Of a stretch of 64,000 nt of DNA, positions 9,531-18,022 are shown one piece after another. Both the position numbers and the translations under genes were made by a program. The stretch is from Arthrobacter globiformis (GTDB lineage Bacteria > Actinomycetota > Actinomycetes > Actinomycetales > Micrococcaceae), in assembly GCF_030817195.1 (NCBI RefSeq), contig NZ_JAUSYZ010000001.1:1674001-1738000 (forward strand), in the 5' to 3' direction. The notes below the pieces were generated by a model that saw only the letters and a program-made list of their open reading frames with translations, searched no databases and had not been told where the DNA came from. Positions within the stretch are counted from its first letter, which is position 1; the number at the start of each line of letters is the position of its first letter.

Positions 9531-9604
9531 GCCCCAGTAGCCCAATTGGCAGAGGCAGCGGACTTAAAATCCGCGTGTTGTGGGTTCGAGTCCCACCTGG
9601 GGTA
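9531..9604 (+). tRNA. tRNA with UAA anticodon (tRNA-Leu by anticodon, class-I shape)
   Basis: A full cloverleaf can be drawn over 74 bases. The acceptor GCCCCAG pairs with CTGGGGT (one G-U), discriminator A at 9604. The D stem is GCC/GGC, the anticodon stem GCGGA/TCCGC around loop CTTAAAA (anticodon TAA at 9565-9567), and the T arm GTGGG-TTCGAGT-CCCAC. The variable loop is only 5 bases (GTGTT), whereas ordinary bacterial tRNA-Leu is class II with a long variable arm. CCA is not encoded. The anticodon would read UUA. Charging identity is therefore uncertain. Confidence 0.9.
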
Positions 9605-9658
9605 CAACTTTCTCCTCCGCGTCGCCGGTGTTCCAATATGCAACGAGTGTTATGAGGA

Positions 9659-9674
9659 TGTGACCTTAGTCACT
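9659..9674. promoter_or_regulatory. CRP/GlxR-like site before livK
   Basis: TGTGA-N6-TCACT matches the CRP/GlxR consensus TGTGA-N6-TCACA with one mismatch. It lies about 100 bases upstream of the substrate-binding protein gene, in the only intergenic space between the tRNA and livK. Suggests cAMP-linked control; inferred by motif only. Confidence 0.5.
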
Positions 9675-9776
9675 TATGTTCACGCTCGAATTGGATTAGC
9701 TTGAACTTAGCTCAGGAACCCCTGACCAAAAATCGCATCAAAGGCCGTTCGCACCTTTCGATCGAGGAGACTCTAA

Positions 9777-11123
9777 ATGATTTCACTCCCCCAGGCGGCG
9801 CCCAGGGTGGCTAAGCTCACAGCGCTTAGCATCGGCGTCGCCCTTCTGGCCACGGCTTGTGGTGGCGGTTCCACTCCAAGCGCGACCGAATCCTCCGCAG
9901 GGGCAGGCGGCATCGCGTGCCCTGCCCCCAGTGCCACGGCCGGGGCAACCAGCACCTCCACGGAGACCGGCGGTGTGCCGGCAGCAACCACCACCACCCC
10001 CACACCGCTGAAACTTGGATCGCTCCTGCCGACGACGGGGTCGCTGGCGTTCCTCGGCCCGCCCGAAATTGCCGGCGTTAACCTCGGCATCAAGGAAGTC
10101 AACGACGCCGGCGGCGTGCTCGGCAAGCCGGTTTCGATCACCCACCGTGACTCCGGCGACACCAAGACTGACATCGCCACCCAGTCCACCACAGCACTCC
10201 TCGGCCAGGGTGTCAGCGCCATCATCGGTGCGGCCTCCTCGGGTGTGTCCAAGACCGTGATCAACCAGATCACCGGCGCGGGCGTCATCCAGTTCTCCCC
10301 GGCAAACACCTCGCCGGACTTCACCACCTGGGATGACAAGGGCCTGTACTGGCGCACGGCTCCCTCGGACGTGCTGCAAGGCAAGGTGCTGGGCAACTAC
10401 ATGGCAACCTGTGGCGCCCAGACGGTAGGCATGATCGTCCTGAACGACGCCTACGGCACGGGCCTGGCGAAGAACGTCAAGTCCGCGTTTGAAGCAGCCG
10501 GTGGCCAGGTTGTGGCCGAAGAGCTCTTCAACGAGGGCGACTCGCAGTTCAGCAGCCAGGTGGACAAGGTCATCGCCGCCAAGCCGGACGCCATTGCCCT
10601 GATCACCTTTGACCAGGCCAAGAGCATCGTCCCGCTGATCACGGGCAAGGGCATCAAGCCGACGCAGCTGTTCATGGTGGACGGCAACACGTCCGACTAC
10701 AGCAAGGACTTCAAGGCCGGCACGCTGAAGGGCGCACAGGGAACCATCCCCGGCACCTTCGCCAAGGAGGACTTCAAGAAGAAGCTCCTCGCCATCGACC
10801 CCGCCCTGAAGGACTACAGCTACGCCGGTGAGTCCTACGACGCCGTCAACCTGATCTCGCTGGCAGCTGAGGCCGCCAAGAGCACCAAGGGCACGGAGAT
10901 CGCCAAGCAGCTCAAGGCAGTTTCCGAGGGCGGCGAGAAGTGCACGGACTTCGCGTCCTGCGTCACGCTGCTCCGCAACGGCAAGGACATCGACTACGAC
11001 GGCGAGTCCGGCCCGGTGACCTTCTCCGACGCCGGTGACCCGACGGAAGCCTCCATTGGCATCTACGAGTACCAGGACGACAACAAGTACAAGCCGGCCC
11101 GGGAGGAATTCGGCAAGCTGTAA
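9777..11123 (+). CDS. livK: Branched-chain amino acid-type ABC transporter substrate-binding lipoprotein
   Basis: An extracytoplasmic solute-binding lipoprotein of the Leu/Ile/Val family, 448 residues. The signal sequence ends in the lipobox LATAC at about residue 27, so the mature Cys is lipidated. A Ser/Thr/Pro-rich linker (to about residue 75) tethers a periplasmic-binding type I fold starting LKLGSLLPTTGSLAFLG, followed by the family segments GVNLGIKEVNDAGGV and ITHRDSGDTKTD. The ATG follows GAGGAG. It faces the livHMGF genes on the opposite strand, with a bidirectional terminator between them. True ligand (branched-chain amino acid, urea or other) is not decidable from sequence. Confidence 0.92.
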   Translation: MISLPQAAPRVAKLTALSIGVALLATACGGGSTPSATESSAGAGGIACPAPSATAGATSTSTETGGVPAATTTTPTPLKLGSLLPTTGSLAFLGPPEIAGVNLGIKEVNDAGGVLGKPVSITHRDSGDTKTDIATQSTTALLGQGVSAIIGAASSGVSKTVINQITGAGVIQFSPANTSPDFTTWDDKGLYWRTAPSDVLQGKVLGNYMATCGAQTVGMIVLNDAYGTGLAKNVKSAFEAAGGQVVAEELFNEGDSQFSSQVDKVIAAKPDAIALITFDQAKSIVPLITGKGIKPTQLFMVDGNTSDYSKDFKAGTLKGAQGTIPGTFAKEDFKKKLLAIDPALKDYSYAGESYDAVNLISLAAEAAKSTKGTEIAKQLKAVSEGGEKCTDFASCVTLLRNGKDIDYDGESGPVTFSDAGDPTEASIGIYEYQDDNKYKPAREEFGKL

Positions 11124-11146
11124 GCCGCCTTCCCGCCGCACAACAC

Positions 11147-11188
11147 GAAGCCCCCGTCCGGGGAGCAGTTCCGCCGGACGGGGGCTTC
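11147..11188. terminator. Bidirectional terminator between livK and livF
   Basis: Perfect 15-bp arms (gaagcccccgtccgg at 11147-11161, complement at 11174-11188) with a 12-base loop lie between two convergent genes and can serve both strands. Confidence 0.88.
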
Positions 11189-11209
11189 TGTGTGTCTTCT
11201 GCGGGGCAG

Positions 11210-11980
11210 TTAGTCCTCGTCGGCCAGCGTGCCGAGGTACAGCTGGATGACCTTCGGGTCCTTCATGAGCTCACGGCCCGTGCCGGTGTACGCATCCCTG
11301 CCCTGGTCCAGGACGTAGCCGCGGTCGCAGATCTGCAGGCAGCGGCGGGCGTTCTGTTCCACCATGATGACGGATACTCCGGCACGGTTGATCTCGTGCA
11401 CGCGCAGGAAGGTCTCATCCTGCTTGACGGGGGAGAGGCCGGCCGAGGGTTCGTCCAGCAGCAGCACTGCCGGCTCCATCATCAGGGCCCGCCCCATGGC
11501 CACCATCTGCCGCTCGCCTCCGGACAGCGAGCCCGCACGCTGCGCCCGGCGTTTACCCAGTTCCGGGAAAAGGCTGGTGACGAAGTCGAAGCGCTCCGCG
11601 AAGTCCTTGGGCCGCTGGAACATGCCCATCTGCATGTTTTCCTCGATGGTGAGGGTGGAGAAGACGTTGTTGGTCTGGGGTACGAAACCAACGCCCTGGG
11701 TCACCAGCTTGTTCGCCTTGAGCCCCGTGAGGTCCTGGCCCCTGACCACCACGGATCCGGAGTGCACCTTCACCAGGCCGAACATGGCTTTCAGCAGTGT
11801 GGACTTGCCGGCCCCGTTCGGGCCGATGATGCCGATCAGTTCGCCCTTCCGGGCCTCGATGCTGCACCCGTTGAGGATGTTGACGCCGGGGAGGTAGCCG
11901 GCCACCAGATCGGTGACCTTGACGACGGCGCCGTCCGCGGCTGCGCTGCTTGCGGCCGGGGCCGCGCTCGTGGCACTCAT
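11210..11980 (-). CDS. livF: Branched-chain amino acid-type ABC transporter ATP-binding protein
   Basis: One of two cytoplasmic ATPases that power the Liv-type importer. The 256-residue protein has Walker A GPNGAGKSTLL, the signature LSGGERQMVAMGRAL and Walker B LLLDEPSAGLSP, then the switch His region VSVIMVEQNAR. The N-terminal 20 residues are Ala/Ser rich and lie outside the ATPase fold. It overlaps the livG stop by 4 bases, so livH-livM-livG-livF form one minus-strand operon and this is the last gene. Confidence 0.94.
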   Translation of the reverse strand: MSATSAAPAASSAAADGAVVKVTDLVAGYLPGVNILNGCSIEARKGELIGIIGPNGAGKSTLLKAMFGLVKVHSGSVVVRGQDLTGLKANKLVTQGVGFVPQTNNVFSTLTIEENMQMGMFQRPKDFAERFDFVTSLFPELGKRRAQRAGSLSGGERQMVAMGRALMMEPAVLLLDEPSAGLSPVKQDETFLRVHEINRAGVSVIMVEQNARRCLQICDRGYVLDQGRDAYTGTGRELMKDPKVIQLYLGTLADED

Positions 11981-13056
11981 TCCTTGTCCTTTTCTGGCTG
12001 GCCGACAACTGTGGATCCGGCGTCTGTCCGTCCGGCCTCGTCTGTGCGTCGGGTATCCGGGCCGGCTTCGGTGACCGTGGGCACCACGACGTCCACCGCG
12101 ATGATGCCCGCGTCCTCGGTGCCGACGATCGATTCCTCGTCCGCCGCGAGTTCCTGCTCCAGTTCCCGGATGCCCTCGGTGTCGCCGAGATCGACGTCGT
12201 GGTGGGCGCCCAGGTAGGCGTCGATGACGGCGGGGTCCTTCATGACCTCGACCGGGGGTCCCTCGGCCACGATCTTGCCCTCGGCCATGACCACCACCCA
12301 GTCCGCGATGTGCCGGACCATGTGCATGTCGTGTTCCACGAAGAGGACGGTCATGCCCTCGGACTTCAGGTTCTTGATGTGATCCAGCAACGACTGCGTC
12401 AGTGCCGGGTTGACCCCTGCCATCGGTTCATCCAGCATCACCAGCTTGGGCCGGACCATCAGGGAGCGGGCCATTTCCAGCAGCTTGCGCTGGCCGCCGG
12501 AGAGCGACGCCGCGTAGTCGTCCTTCTTGGTGTCGAGCTTGAACTTCTCCAGCAGGACGTTGGCGTGCTCGGTGATTTCCTTTTCGCGGCCGCCCCAGAT
12601 GTTCTTGAACAGGGCCTTGGACAGCCTCTCGCCCGGCTGGTTGGACGCGCCGAGCCGCATGTTTTCCATGACGGTCAGCTTGCCCATGACCTTGGTGAGC
12701 TGGAACGTGCGCACCATCCCCATCCGGGCCACCTTGTAGGAGGACACCCCGGCGATGCTCTGGCCCTCGAACTGCCACTTGCCGGAGTTCGGTGTGTCAA
12801 AGCCGGTGAGCAGGTTGAACAGGGTGGTCTTGCCGGCCCCGTTGGGGCCGATCAGGGCGGTGATCTTGTGCCGCGGGATTTCCAGGTATTCGACGTCGAC
12901 GGCGTTGATGCCGCCGAAGCTGCGGGTGACGTTTTCGGCGACGACGATCGCGTCCCGCTTCTTGCAGCCGGGGGTGTTGTCCCCGACGGCGATCGGCCGG
13001 GCGTCCGTCATGTAGTCGACGCCCGCTTCCATTGATTCTTCGCTGTGCTTGCTCAT
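11977..13056 (-). CDS. livG: Branched-chain amino acid-type ABC transporter ATP-binding protein
   Basis: The second ATPase of the importer. The core (about residues 35-285) has Walker A GPNGAGKTTLFNLLTGF, signature SLSGGQRKLLEMARSL and Walker B LVMLDEPMAGVNP, ending in the LivG-type VIDAYLGAH. At 359 residues it is about 100 longer than E. coli LivG. The extra C-terminal tail (about 286-359) is acidic and low complexity (ELEQELAADEES), with no recognisable domain. It overlaps livM and livF by 4 bases each, indicating tight translational coupling. Confidence 0.93.
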   Translation of the reverse strand: MSKHSEESMEAGVDYMTDARPIAVGDNTPGCKKRDAIVVAENVTRSFGGINAVDVEYLEIPRHKITALIGPNGAGKTTLFNLLTGFDTPNSGKWQFEGQSIAGVSSYKVARMGMVRTFQLTKVMGKLTVMENMRLGASNQPGERLSKALFKNIWGGREKEITEHANVLLEKFKLDTKKDDYAASLSGGQRKLLEMARSLMVRPKLVMLDEPMAGVNPALTQSLLDHIKNLKSEGMTVLFVEHDMHMVRHIADWVVVMAEGKIVAEGPPVEVMKDPAVIDAYLGAHHDVDLGDTEGIRELEQELAADEESIVGTEDAGIIAVDVVVPTVTEAGPDTRRTDEAGRTDAGSTVVGQPEKDKE

Positions 13057-14021
13057 GCGAACGCCAGCTCCTTCTTATTGCCGAAGACACCCTGCGGCCT
13101 GAAAATCATCAGCAGCATCAGGGCGATGCCCACCAGGATGTAGCGCAGCTGGCCGGCCTGGACAGTGGTCAGCCAGGTCACCGCGCCGGATTCGATCAGC
13201 CCGTACAGGACGCCCTGTGTGAGGGACAGGACCACCCAGAAGATCATGGCGCCGATCACCGGCCCCAGGACCGTGGCCATGCCGCCTAGCAGCAGGCAGG
13301 TCCAGAGGAAGAACGTCAGCTCGGTGCCGTAGTTGGCGGGCTGCACGGCGCCACGGGGGAGTGTGAAGATCATCCCGGCCAGTGCGCCGAAGGTGCCGCC
13401 GATCACCAGCGCCTGCATCTTGTGGGCGTAGACGTTCTTGCCGAGTGAGCGCACCGCGTTCTCGTCCTCGCGGATGCCTTTCAGCACGCGGCCCCAGGGG
13501 CTGCGCATCAGGAGCCACACGAGCACGCAGCCGACGGCCACGAGCCCCCAGCCCACCACCCGGATGAAGAAGTCACGGTTGTTCATGCCGAAGTAGGAGC
13601 CCTCCGGGAACGGGTTCATCGTATAGAACCCGCCCTCGAAGGCGGCGAGCCCGTTGGCTGAACCGGTCACCGAGGTGAGCTGGTTGGTGGTGACGACATA
13701 GCGGACGATTTCCGCCGCCGCGATGGTGACGATGGCCAGGTAGTCCGCCCGTAGACGGAGGGTGGGAATGCCCAGCACCAGCGCAAAAAGCACGGAACAG
13801 ATGATGGCGATGAGGAGGCCGATAAAGAAGGGCACCCGGAAGGTGAGTGTGGAGATGGCGAAGCCGTAGGCCCCGACCGCCATGAAGCCGGCCTGGCCAA
13901 AGTTCAGCAGGCCCGAGTAGCCGAAGTGCACGGCGAGGCCGAGCGCGGCAAGTGCGTACGCCGCCGTCGTCGGACTGAAAATTTCACTGGCTGCGCTGGA
14001 AAGGATGAATCCAAAGTCCAT
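13053..14021 (-). CDS. livM: Branched-chain amino acid-type ABC transporter permease
   Basis: A polytopic inner-membrane subunit of 322 residues with about 8-9 hydrophobic segments. The LivM/LivH family features are visible: the N-terminal YSGLLNFGQAGFMAVGAY and the cytoplasmic ATPase-contact segment RSPWGRVLKGIREDENAVRS at about residues 145-165, which interacts with LivF and LivG. The Pro/Gly pattern and length are normal. It sits 9 bases after livH and overlaps livG by 4 bases. Confidence 0.93.
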   Translation of the reverse strand: MDFGFILSSAASEIFSPTTAAYALAALGLAVHFGYSGLLNFGQAGFMAVGAYGFAISTLTFRVPFFIGLLIAIICSVLFALVLGIPTLRLRADYLAIVTIAAAEIVRYVVTTNQLTSVTGSANGLAAFEGGFYTMNPFPEGSYFGMNNRDFFIRVVGWGLVAVGCVLVWLLMRSPWGRVLKGIREDENAVRSLGKNVYAHKMQALVIGGTFGALAGMIFTLPRGAVQPANYGTELTFFLWTCLLLGGMATVLGPVIGAMIFWVVLSLTQGVLYGLIESGAVTWLTTVQAGQLRYILVGIALMLLMIFRPQGVFGNKKELAFA

Positions 14022-14030
14022 GGCTGTCTC

Positions 14031-15371
14031 CTAACCCACACGCTCGCGACGGCCCAGGATGCCCTGCGGCCGGAACAAGAGGACAACGATCATGATGAAG
14101 AGTGCTCCCACGTATTTGAGGTCCGCCGCGAGGCCGAACACAGTGGTCAGTTCGACGAAGATGCCGACGATGATCGACCCGACGAGGGCGCCGAAAACCG
14201 TGCCGAGTCCGCCGAGGGTGACGCCGGCGAAGATGAGCAGCAGGATCTGCGAGCCCATGTCGAACGTGACGCCCGGGCGGTAATAAGCCCAGAGGATGCC
14301 CCCGAGTGAGGCCAGCATGCCGCCCGTGATCCAGACCAGGCGGATGACGCCGTCGACGTCGATCCCGGAGGCGGCGGCCAGCGCGGGGTTGTCGGCCACA
14401 GCTCGGGTGGCCTTGCCCAGGCGCGTCTTCAGCAGCACGATGCCGATGAGGGCGATCACGACGGCGCTGATGACCAGGGACCACAGGTTGTTGGGGGAGA
14501 TGGAGACCGGGCCGAGCTGGACTTCCGCGCTCTGCGCGAACGGCAGCTGCTGCGTGGCCCCGCCGAAGTAGAACTGGATGATGTAGCGGACCGCCAGGGC
14601 CAGGCCGATGCTGACGATCATCATGGGCACCAGGCCGGTGCCGCGGCGGCGCAGCGGCCGCCAAAGCCCGGCGTCCTGCGCGTAGCCGAAGAGTCCGCCG
14701 CCTAGCAGGGCCAGGATGATGGCGAGCCAGAAGGGCAGGTTCATGGCGCTGAACGCGAAGACCAGCACGGCGCCCAGGGTCACCATCTCGCCGTGCGCGA
14801 AGTTGGTGAGCCCGGTGGTGCCGAAGATCAGGGATAGGCCCACCGAGGCGAGGGCGAGCAAAAGACCGAAGCTTAGACCCGCCACGAGCCTGTTGAGCAG
14901 GTTCTGGCCGAAGTCCTGCTGCTGCACCACGATGCCTTTGCCGAACGCGAAGATGACGGAGAGGTTTGACGTCTGGCTGAACGTGACGGTCCGGGGATTC
15001 GACTGGCCTTCGGCGAGCTTGATTCCTTCCGGAAGCGTGGATTCGTCCAGCTGGATCTCATAGGTCCCCTGGCTGGGAACACCGATCCGCCAGGACCCGT
15101 TGGCGCCCGAGGTTGCCTCCCCGGTGAAGGTCCCGCTCTTGGCGGTGATCTTGACGCCTTCGATGGGGCGCCGTGTATCGTCGCGGAGGAAGCCGCTGAT
15201 GGTGTCCTGGAACTGCTGGTTCGACGGGGGTGGTGTCGGAGCTGGCGTGCCTGCCTGCGATGCCGGTGCTGCGACCAGCAGAAGTGCCACGACGGCGGAG
15301 GCAATGGCCCCCCAAACCTTCAGCAGCCCGCCCGGCCGCCGGATAGGCAGCCCTCTCGGTGTGCGTCTCAA
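14031..15371 (-). CDS. livH: LivH-type permease with an N-terminal extracytoplasmic domain
   Basis: The first gene of the minus-strand importer operon, 446 residues against about 300 for a normal LivH. Residues 1-40 form a signal or signal-anchor segment (AIASAVVALLLVAAP). Residues about 55-140 look like a carboxypeptidase-regulatory-like beta-sandwich (ISGFLRDD, GVKITAKSG, GANGSWRIGVP, GTYEIQLD). From about residue 155 the LivH permease begins, with GLTNFAHGEMVTLGA at about 193-207 and TRLGKATRAVADNPALAAASG as the ATPase-contact loop. The extra domain should lie outside the membrane, where it could touch the binding lipoprotein or the wall; that role is inference. Confidence 0.88.
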   Translation of the reverse strand: MRRTPRGLPIRRPGGLLKVWGAIASAVVALLLVAAPASQAGTPAPTPPPSNQQFQDTISGFLRDDTRRPIEGVKITAKSGTFTGEATSGANGSWRIGVPSQGTYEIQLDESTLPEGIKLAEGQSNPRTVTFSQTSNLSVIFAFGKGIVVQQQDFGQNLLNRLVAGLSFGLLLALASVGLSLIFGTTGLTNFAHGEMVTLGAVLVFAFSAMNLPFWLAIILALLGGGLFGYAQDAGLWRPLRRRGTGLVPMMIVSIGLALAVRYIIQFYFGGATQQLPFAQSAEVQLGPVSISPNNLWSLVISAVVIALIGIVLLKTRLGKATRAVADNPALAAASGIDVDGVIRLVWITGGMLASLGGILWAYYRPGVTFDMGSQILLLIFAGVTLGGLGTVFGALVGSIIVGIFVELTTVFGLAADLKYVGALFIMIVVLLFRPQGILGRRERVG

Positions 15372-15437
15372 AATTGAAAACCTCCACGTGGGGGTGGTTG
15401 CGGCTGCGTCATTGCAGCCGCTGCGAACGGAGGGAGC

Positions 15438-15484
15438 CGGATATCATTGCTGGTGGAGCGGGTATTGACTAGCTGTGATATCCG
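15438..15484. promoter_or_regulatory. Inverted repeat in the liv / membrane-protein divergent region
   Basis: CGGATATCA (15438-15446) and TGATATCCG (15476-15484) form a 9-bp inverted repeat 29 bases apart, centred in the 304-base space between livH and the BAX-inhibitor-like gene. A paired operator is possible. Nothing else recognisable was seen in that intergenic stretch apart from the ribosome binding sites. Confidence 0.4.
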
Positions 15485-15675
15485 TCACCCTGACCCGCTT
15501 ATCGTACAGCGCAAGCAGTACAAACCGCGTGGGTGGAGCTGACCATCAGATAGCGATCCGGTAACAACTGAAATGCCCAGTCACCAGCAGGAACTTTCCG
15601 TGCCGCTGGTCCGTGGAAATTGATAGCGTGACCAGTAGATTCATCACTCGACCCCATACATGGAGGACACCCGCA

Positions 15676-16611
15676 ATGGCACTTGGCGGAAACCCGATCT
15701 TCAACGGAAAGAATTTCCGTGGAGCCACCCAGGCACCGCCTGTCCCGCAGGCGTACGGCCACAACAACTATGGTCAGAACCAGTTCGGCCAGCCGGCGTA
15801 CGGCCAGGGCCGTGTTCCCGGCCAGGTCATGGACGCACAATCCGGGTGGATGTCGCAGCAGCAGAACATGTCCAACGACCAGCTGCAGCAGATGTACAAC
15901 CGGCCTGCCGCCGGCCCTGCCGAGACCGGGCGGATGACCTTCGACGACGTCATCGTCAAGACCGCCATCTGCCTCGCGGCGGTGGTGGCCGGCGCCGCCG
16001 TCACCCTGGTCGTGGCACTGCCCCTGGCCAGCCTGCTGATGATCGTCGGCGCGCTGGGCGGCTTTGTGCTGGCCCTCGTCAACACGTTCAAGAAGCAGCC
16101 GTCGCCGGCCCTCATCCTCGCCTATGCAGCCCTCGAGGGCCTGTTCCTCGGCGGCCTGACCCGCATCCTTGACGGGCTGTACCCGGGCGTCGGCCTGCAG
16201 GCGGTCATCGGCACGCTGTCGGTCTTCGCCGTGACCCTGGTGCTCTTCAAGAGCGGCAAGGTCCGCGCCACCCCCAAGGCGATGCGCTTCTTCATGATCG
16301 CCACCATCGGCTACGCGGTCTTCGCCCTGATCAACATGGTCATGATGTGGACCGGCGCCGTGGATTCCCCGTTCGGCCTGCGTACCAGCATGGAGATCGC
16401 AGGCATTCCGCTGGGCGTCTTCATCGGCCTGCTCGCGATCGGCCTCGCTGCCTTCTCGCTGATCATGGACTTCACCAGCATCGAGGCGGGCGTCCGCAGC
16501 GGAGCGCCGGAGCGCTTCTCCTGGACCGCCGCCTTCGGCCTGACCGTCACGCTCGTATGGCTGTACGTGGAAATCATCCGCCTGCTGGCCATCCTCCGCG
16601 GCGACGACTAA
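15676..16611 (+). CDS. BAX inhibitor-1 / YccA family membrane protein
   Basis: A 311-residue membrane protein. Residues 1-95 are hydrophilic and Gln/Gly/Asn/Pro rich, then seven hydrophobic helices follow from about residue 97. The C-terminal half has the family pattern SIEAGVRSGAPERFSWTAAFGL followed by LVWLYVEIIRLL. Family members in other organisms act as calcium-leak or stress-related channels, but bacterial roles are poorly known. The ATG at 15676 is chosen because GGAGG sits at 15662-15666; a longer frame from 15613 lacks support. A GC-rich hairpin follows the gene. Confidence 0.88.
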   Translation: MALGGNPIFNGKNFRGATQAPPVPQAYGHNNYGQNQFGQPAYGQGRVPGQVMDAQSGWMSQQQNMSNDQLQQMYNRPAAGPAETGRMTFDDVIVKTAICLAAVVAGAAVTLVVALPLASLLMIVGALGGFVLALVNTFKKQPSPALILAYAALEGLFLGGLTRILDGLYPGVGLQAVIGTLSVFAVTLVLFKSGKVRATPKAMRFFMIATIGYAVFALINMVMMWTGAVDSPFGLRTSMEIAGIPLGVFIGLLAIGLAAFSLIMDFTSIEAGVRSGAPERFSWTAAFGLTVTLVWLYVEIIRLLAILRGDD

Positions 16612-16650
16612 CGCCTAAGCCGGCAGACCGCCGTCGTACGTTCTTAAGGG

Positions 16651-16680
16651 AGTGGGCCCCGCCAACCGGCGGGGCCCACT
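16651..16680 (+). terminator. GC-rich hairpin after the BAX-inhibitor-like gene
   Basis: Perfect 13-bp arms (agtgggccccgcc and its complement) with an aacc loop. There is no clear T tract, so termination may be weak or protein-assisted. It lies between convergent genes. Confidence 0.7.
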
Positions 16681-16746
16681 CCCGCGTTTAAGGCTGGAGT
16701 TTTTGTCCACTTATTGGGACTCCGGGGGCCGTTTGGAGCACGGTGG

Positions 16747-17985
16747 CTAGGTGAGGCGCTCCAGCACCACGGCCATGCCCTGCCCGCCGCCGACGCAGAG
16801 GGTGGCGAGGCCCATCGTTCCGTCCGTCTCGCGCAGGCCATTAAGCAGCGTGGCGGTCATGCGGGCGCCGGTCATGCCGAATGGATGGCCCAGCGCGATG
16901 GCACCGCCGTGGACGTTGAGCCTCGCGGGGTCGATTTTCAGTTCGCGGGCGCTGGCCACCACCTGCACGGCAAAGGCCTCGTTGAGCTCCACGAGGTCGA
17001 TGTCCCGCATGTCCAGGCGGGCGCGGGCCAGCGCCTGCCGGGAGGCTTCCACCGGCCCCATTCCCATCAGCTCGGGGGACAGTGCGGTGGCCGCGGTGGA
17101 GACGATCCTGGCCAGCGGCTCCAGCCCCAGGTCCCTGGCAAGGTCGTAGCTCATGACCACCAGGGCGGCGGCGCCGTCATTTAGCGGGCAGGCGTTGCCT
17201 GCGGTGACGGTTCCTTCCCGGCGGAAGACCGGCTGCAGGGCACTGACGGCGTCGAGGGTCACGCCCGGCCGCGGCGAGTCGTCCCGGTCCACCACTGTGC
17301 CGTCGCGCCGCTCATACGGCGTGATCTCGCGGGCGTAGAAGCCCGAGGCGATCGCGGCCTCGGCCCGGTTCTGGCTCAGCACAGCCCATTCGTCCTGGTC
17401 CGCGCGGCTGACCCCGTAGGAGGTGGCCACGTTCTCGGCGGTCTGGCCCATGGCGATATAGATGTCCGGCATGCGGCCGCCCAGCCGAGGATCCGTCCAC
17501 GGTGTGTTCGACTCGGCGCGCGCGGCCGTACGCTGGCCGGCCGGCTGGAACAGCGGGTTGTGGTTCTGGGCCCCGGTCTCGCCCGCCCCGGCCCAGTCCT
17601 GATAGCGCGACACGGCTTCGACGCCGGCCGCCACGAACGCCTGGCCCTCGCCCGCCCGGATGGCGTGGAAGGCCATCCGGAGGGTCTGCAGGCTCGAGGC
17701 ACAGAACCTGTTGACGGTGGCGGCGGGCACGTTGTCCAGGCCAGTGAGGATGGTGACGACGCGAGCCATGTTGGAGCCCGCCTCGCCGCTCGGTTCGGCG
17801 CAGCCGAGGTACAGGTCGTCCAGGCCCGGCCCGCTGTCTCCGGTGGGGTCGAACGCCGGCAGTTTGGCCAGCGCCGCGCTGACCATGGCCGCCGCCAGGT
17901 CGTCCGGCCGCTCGTCCTTCAGCGACCCTTTGAAAGCGCGGCCGATCGGGCTCCTGGCGGTTGAAACAATGACTGCTTCAGGCAT
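16747..17985 (-). CDS. Acetyl-CoA C-acyltransferase (thiolase)
   Basis: Catalyses the thiolytic or condensing reaction of 3-ketoacyl-CoA, in beta-oxidation or acetoacetyl-CoA formation. The 412-residue protein has all thiolase catalytic motifs: the nucleophilic Cys in VNRFCASSLQ at about residue 93, ELNEAFAVQ at about 324, the His of GGAIALGHPFGMTGAR at about 354-369, and the second Cys in LCVGGGQGMA near the C-terminus. No beta-oxidation partner genes flank it, so pathway direction is unclear. It lies downstream of galK on the same strand with a 37-base gap. Confidence 0.93.
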   Translation of the reverse strand: MPEAVIVSTARSPIGRAFKGSLKDERPDDLAAAMVSAALAKLPAFDPTGDSGPGLDDLYLGCAEPSGEAGSNMARVVTILTGLDNVPAATVNRFCASSLQTLRMAFHAIRAGEGQAFVAAGVEAVSRYQDWAGAGETGAQNHNPLFQPAGQRTAARAESNTPWTDPRLGGRMPDIYIAMGQTAENVATSYGVSRADQDEWAVLSQNRAEAAIASGFYAREITPYERRDGTVVDRDDSPRPGVTLDAVSALQPVFRREGTVTAGNACPLNDGAAALVVMSYDLARDLGLEPLARIVSTAATALSPELMGMGPVEASRQALARARLDMRDIDLVELNEAFAVQVVASARELKIDPARLNVHGGAIALGHPFGMTGARMTATLLNGLRETDGTMGLATLCVGGGQGMAVVLERLT

Positions 17986-18022
17986 GCGACCAGCCTACGC
18001 CCGGAGCAGGGTGCATTAACAG

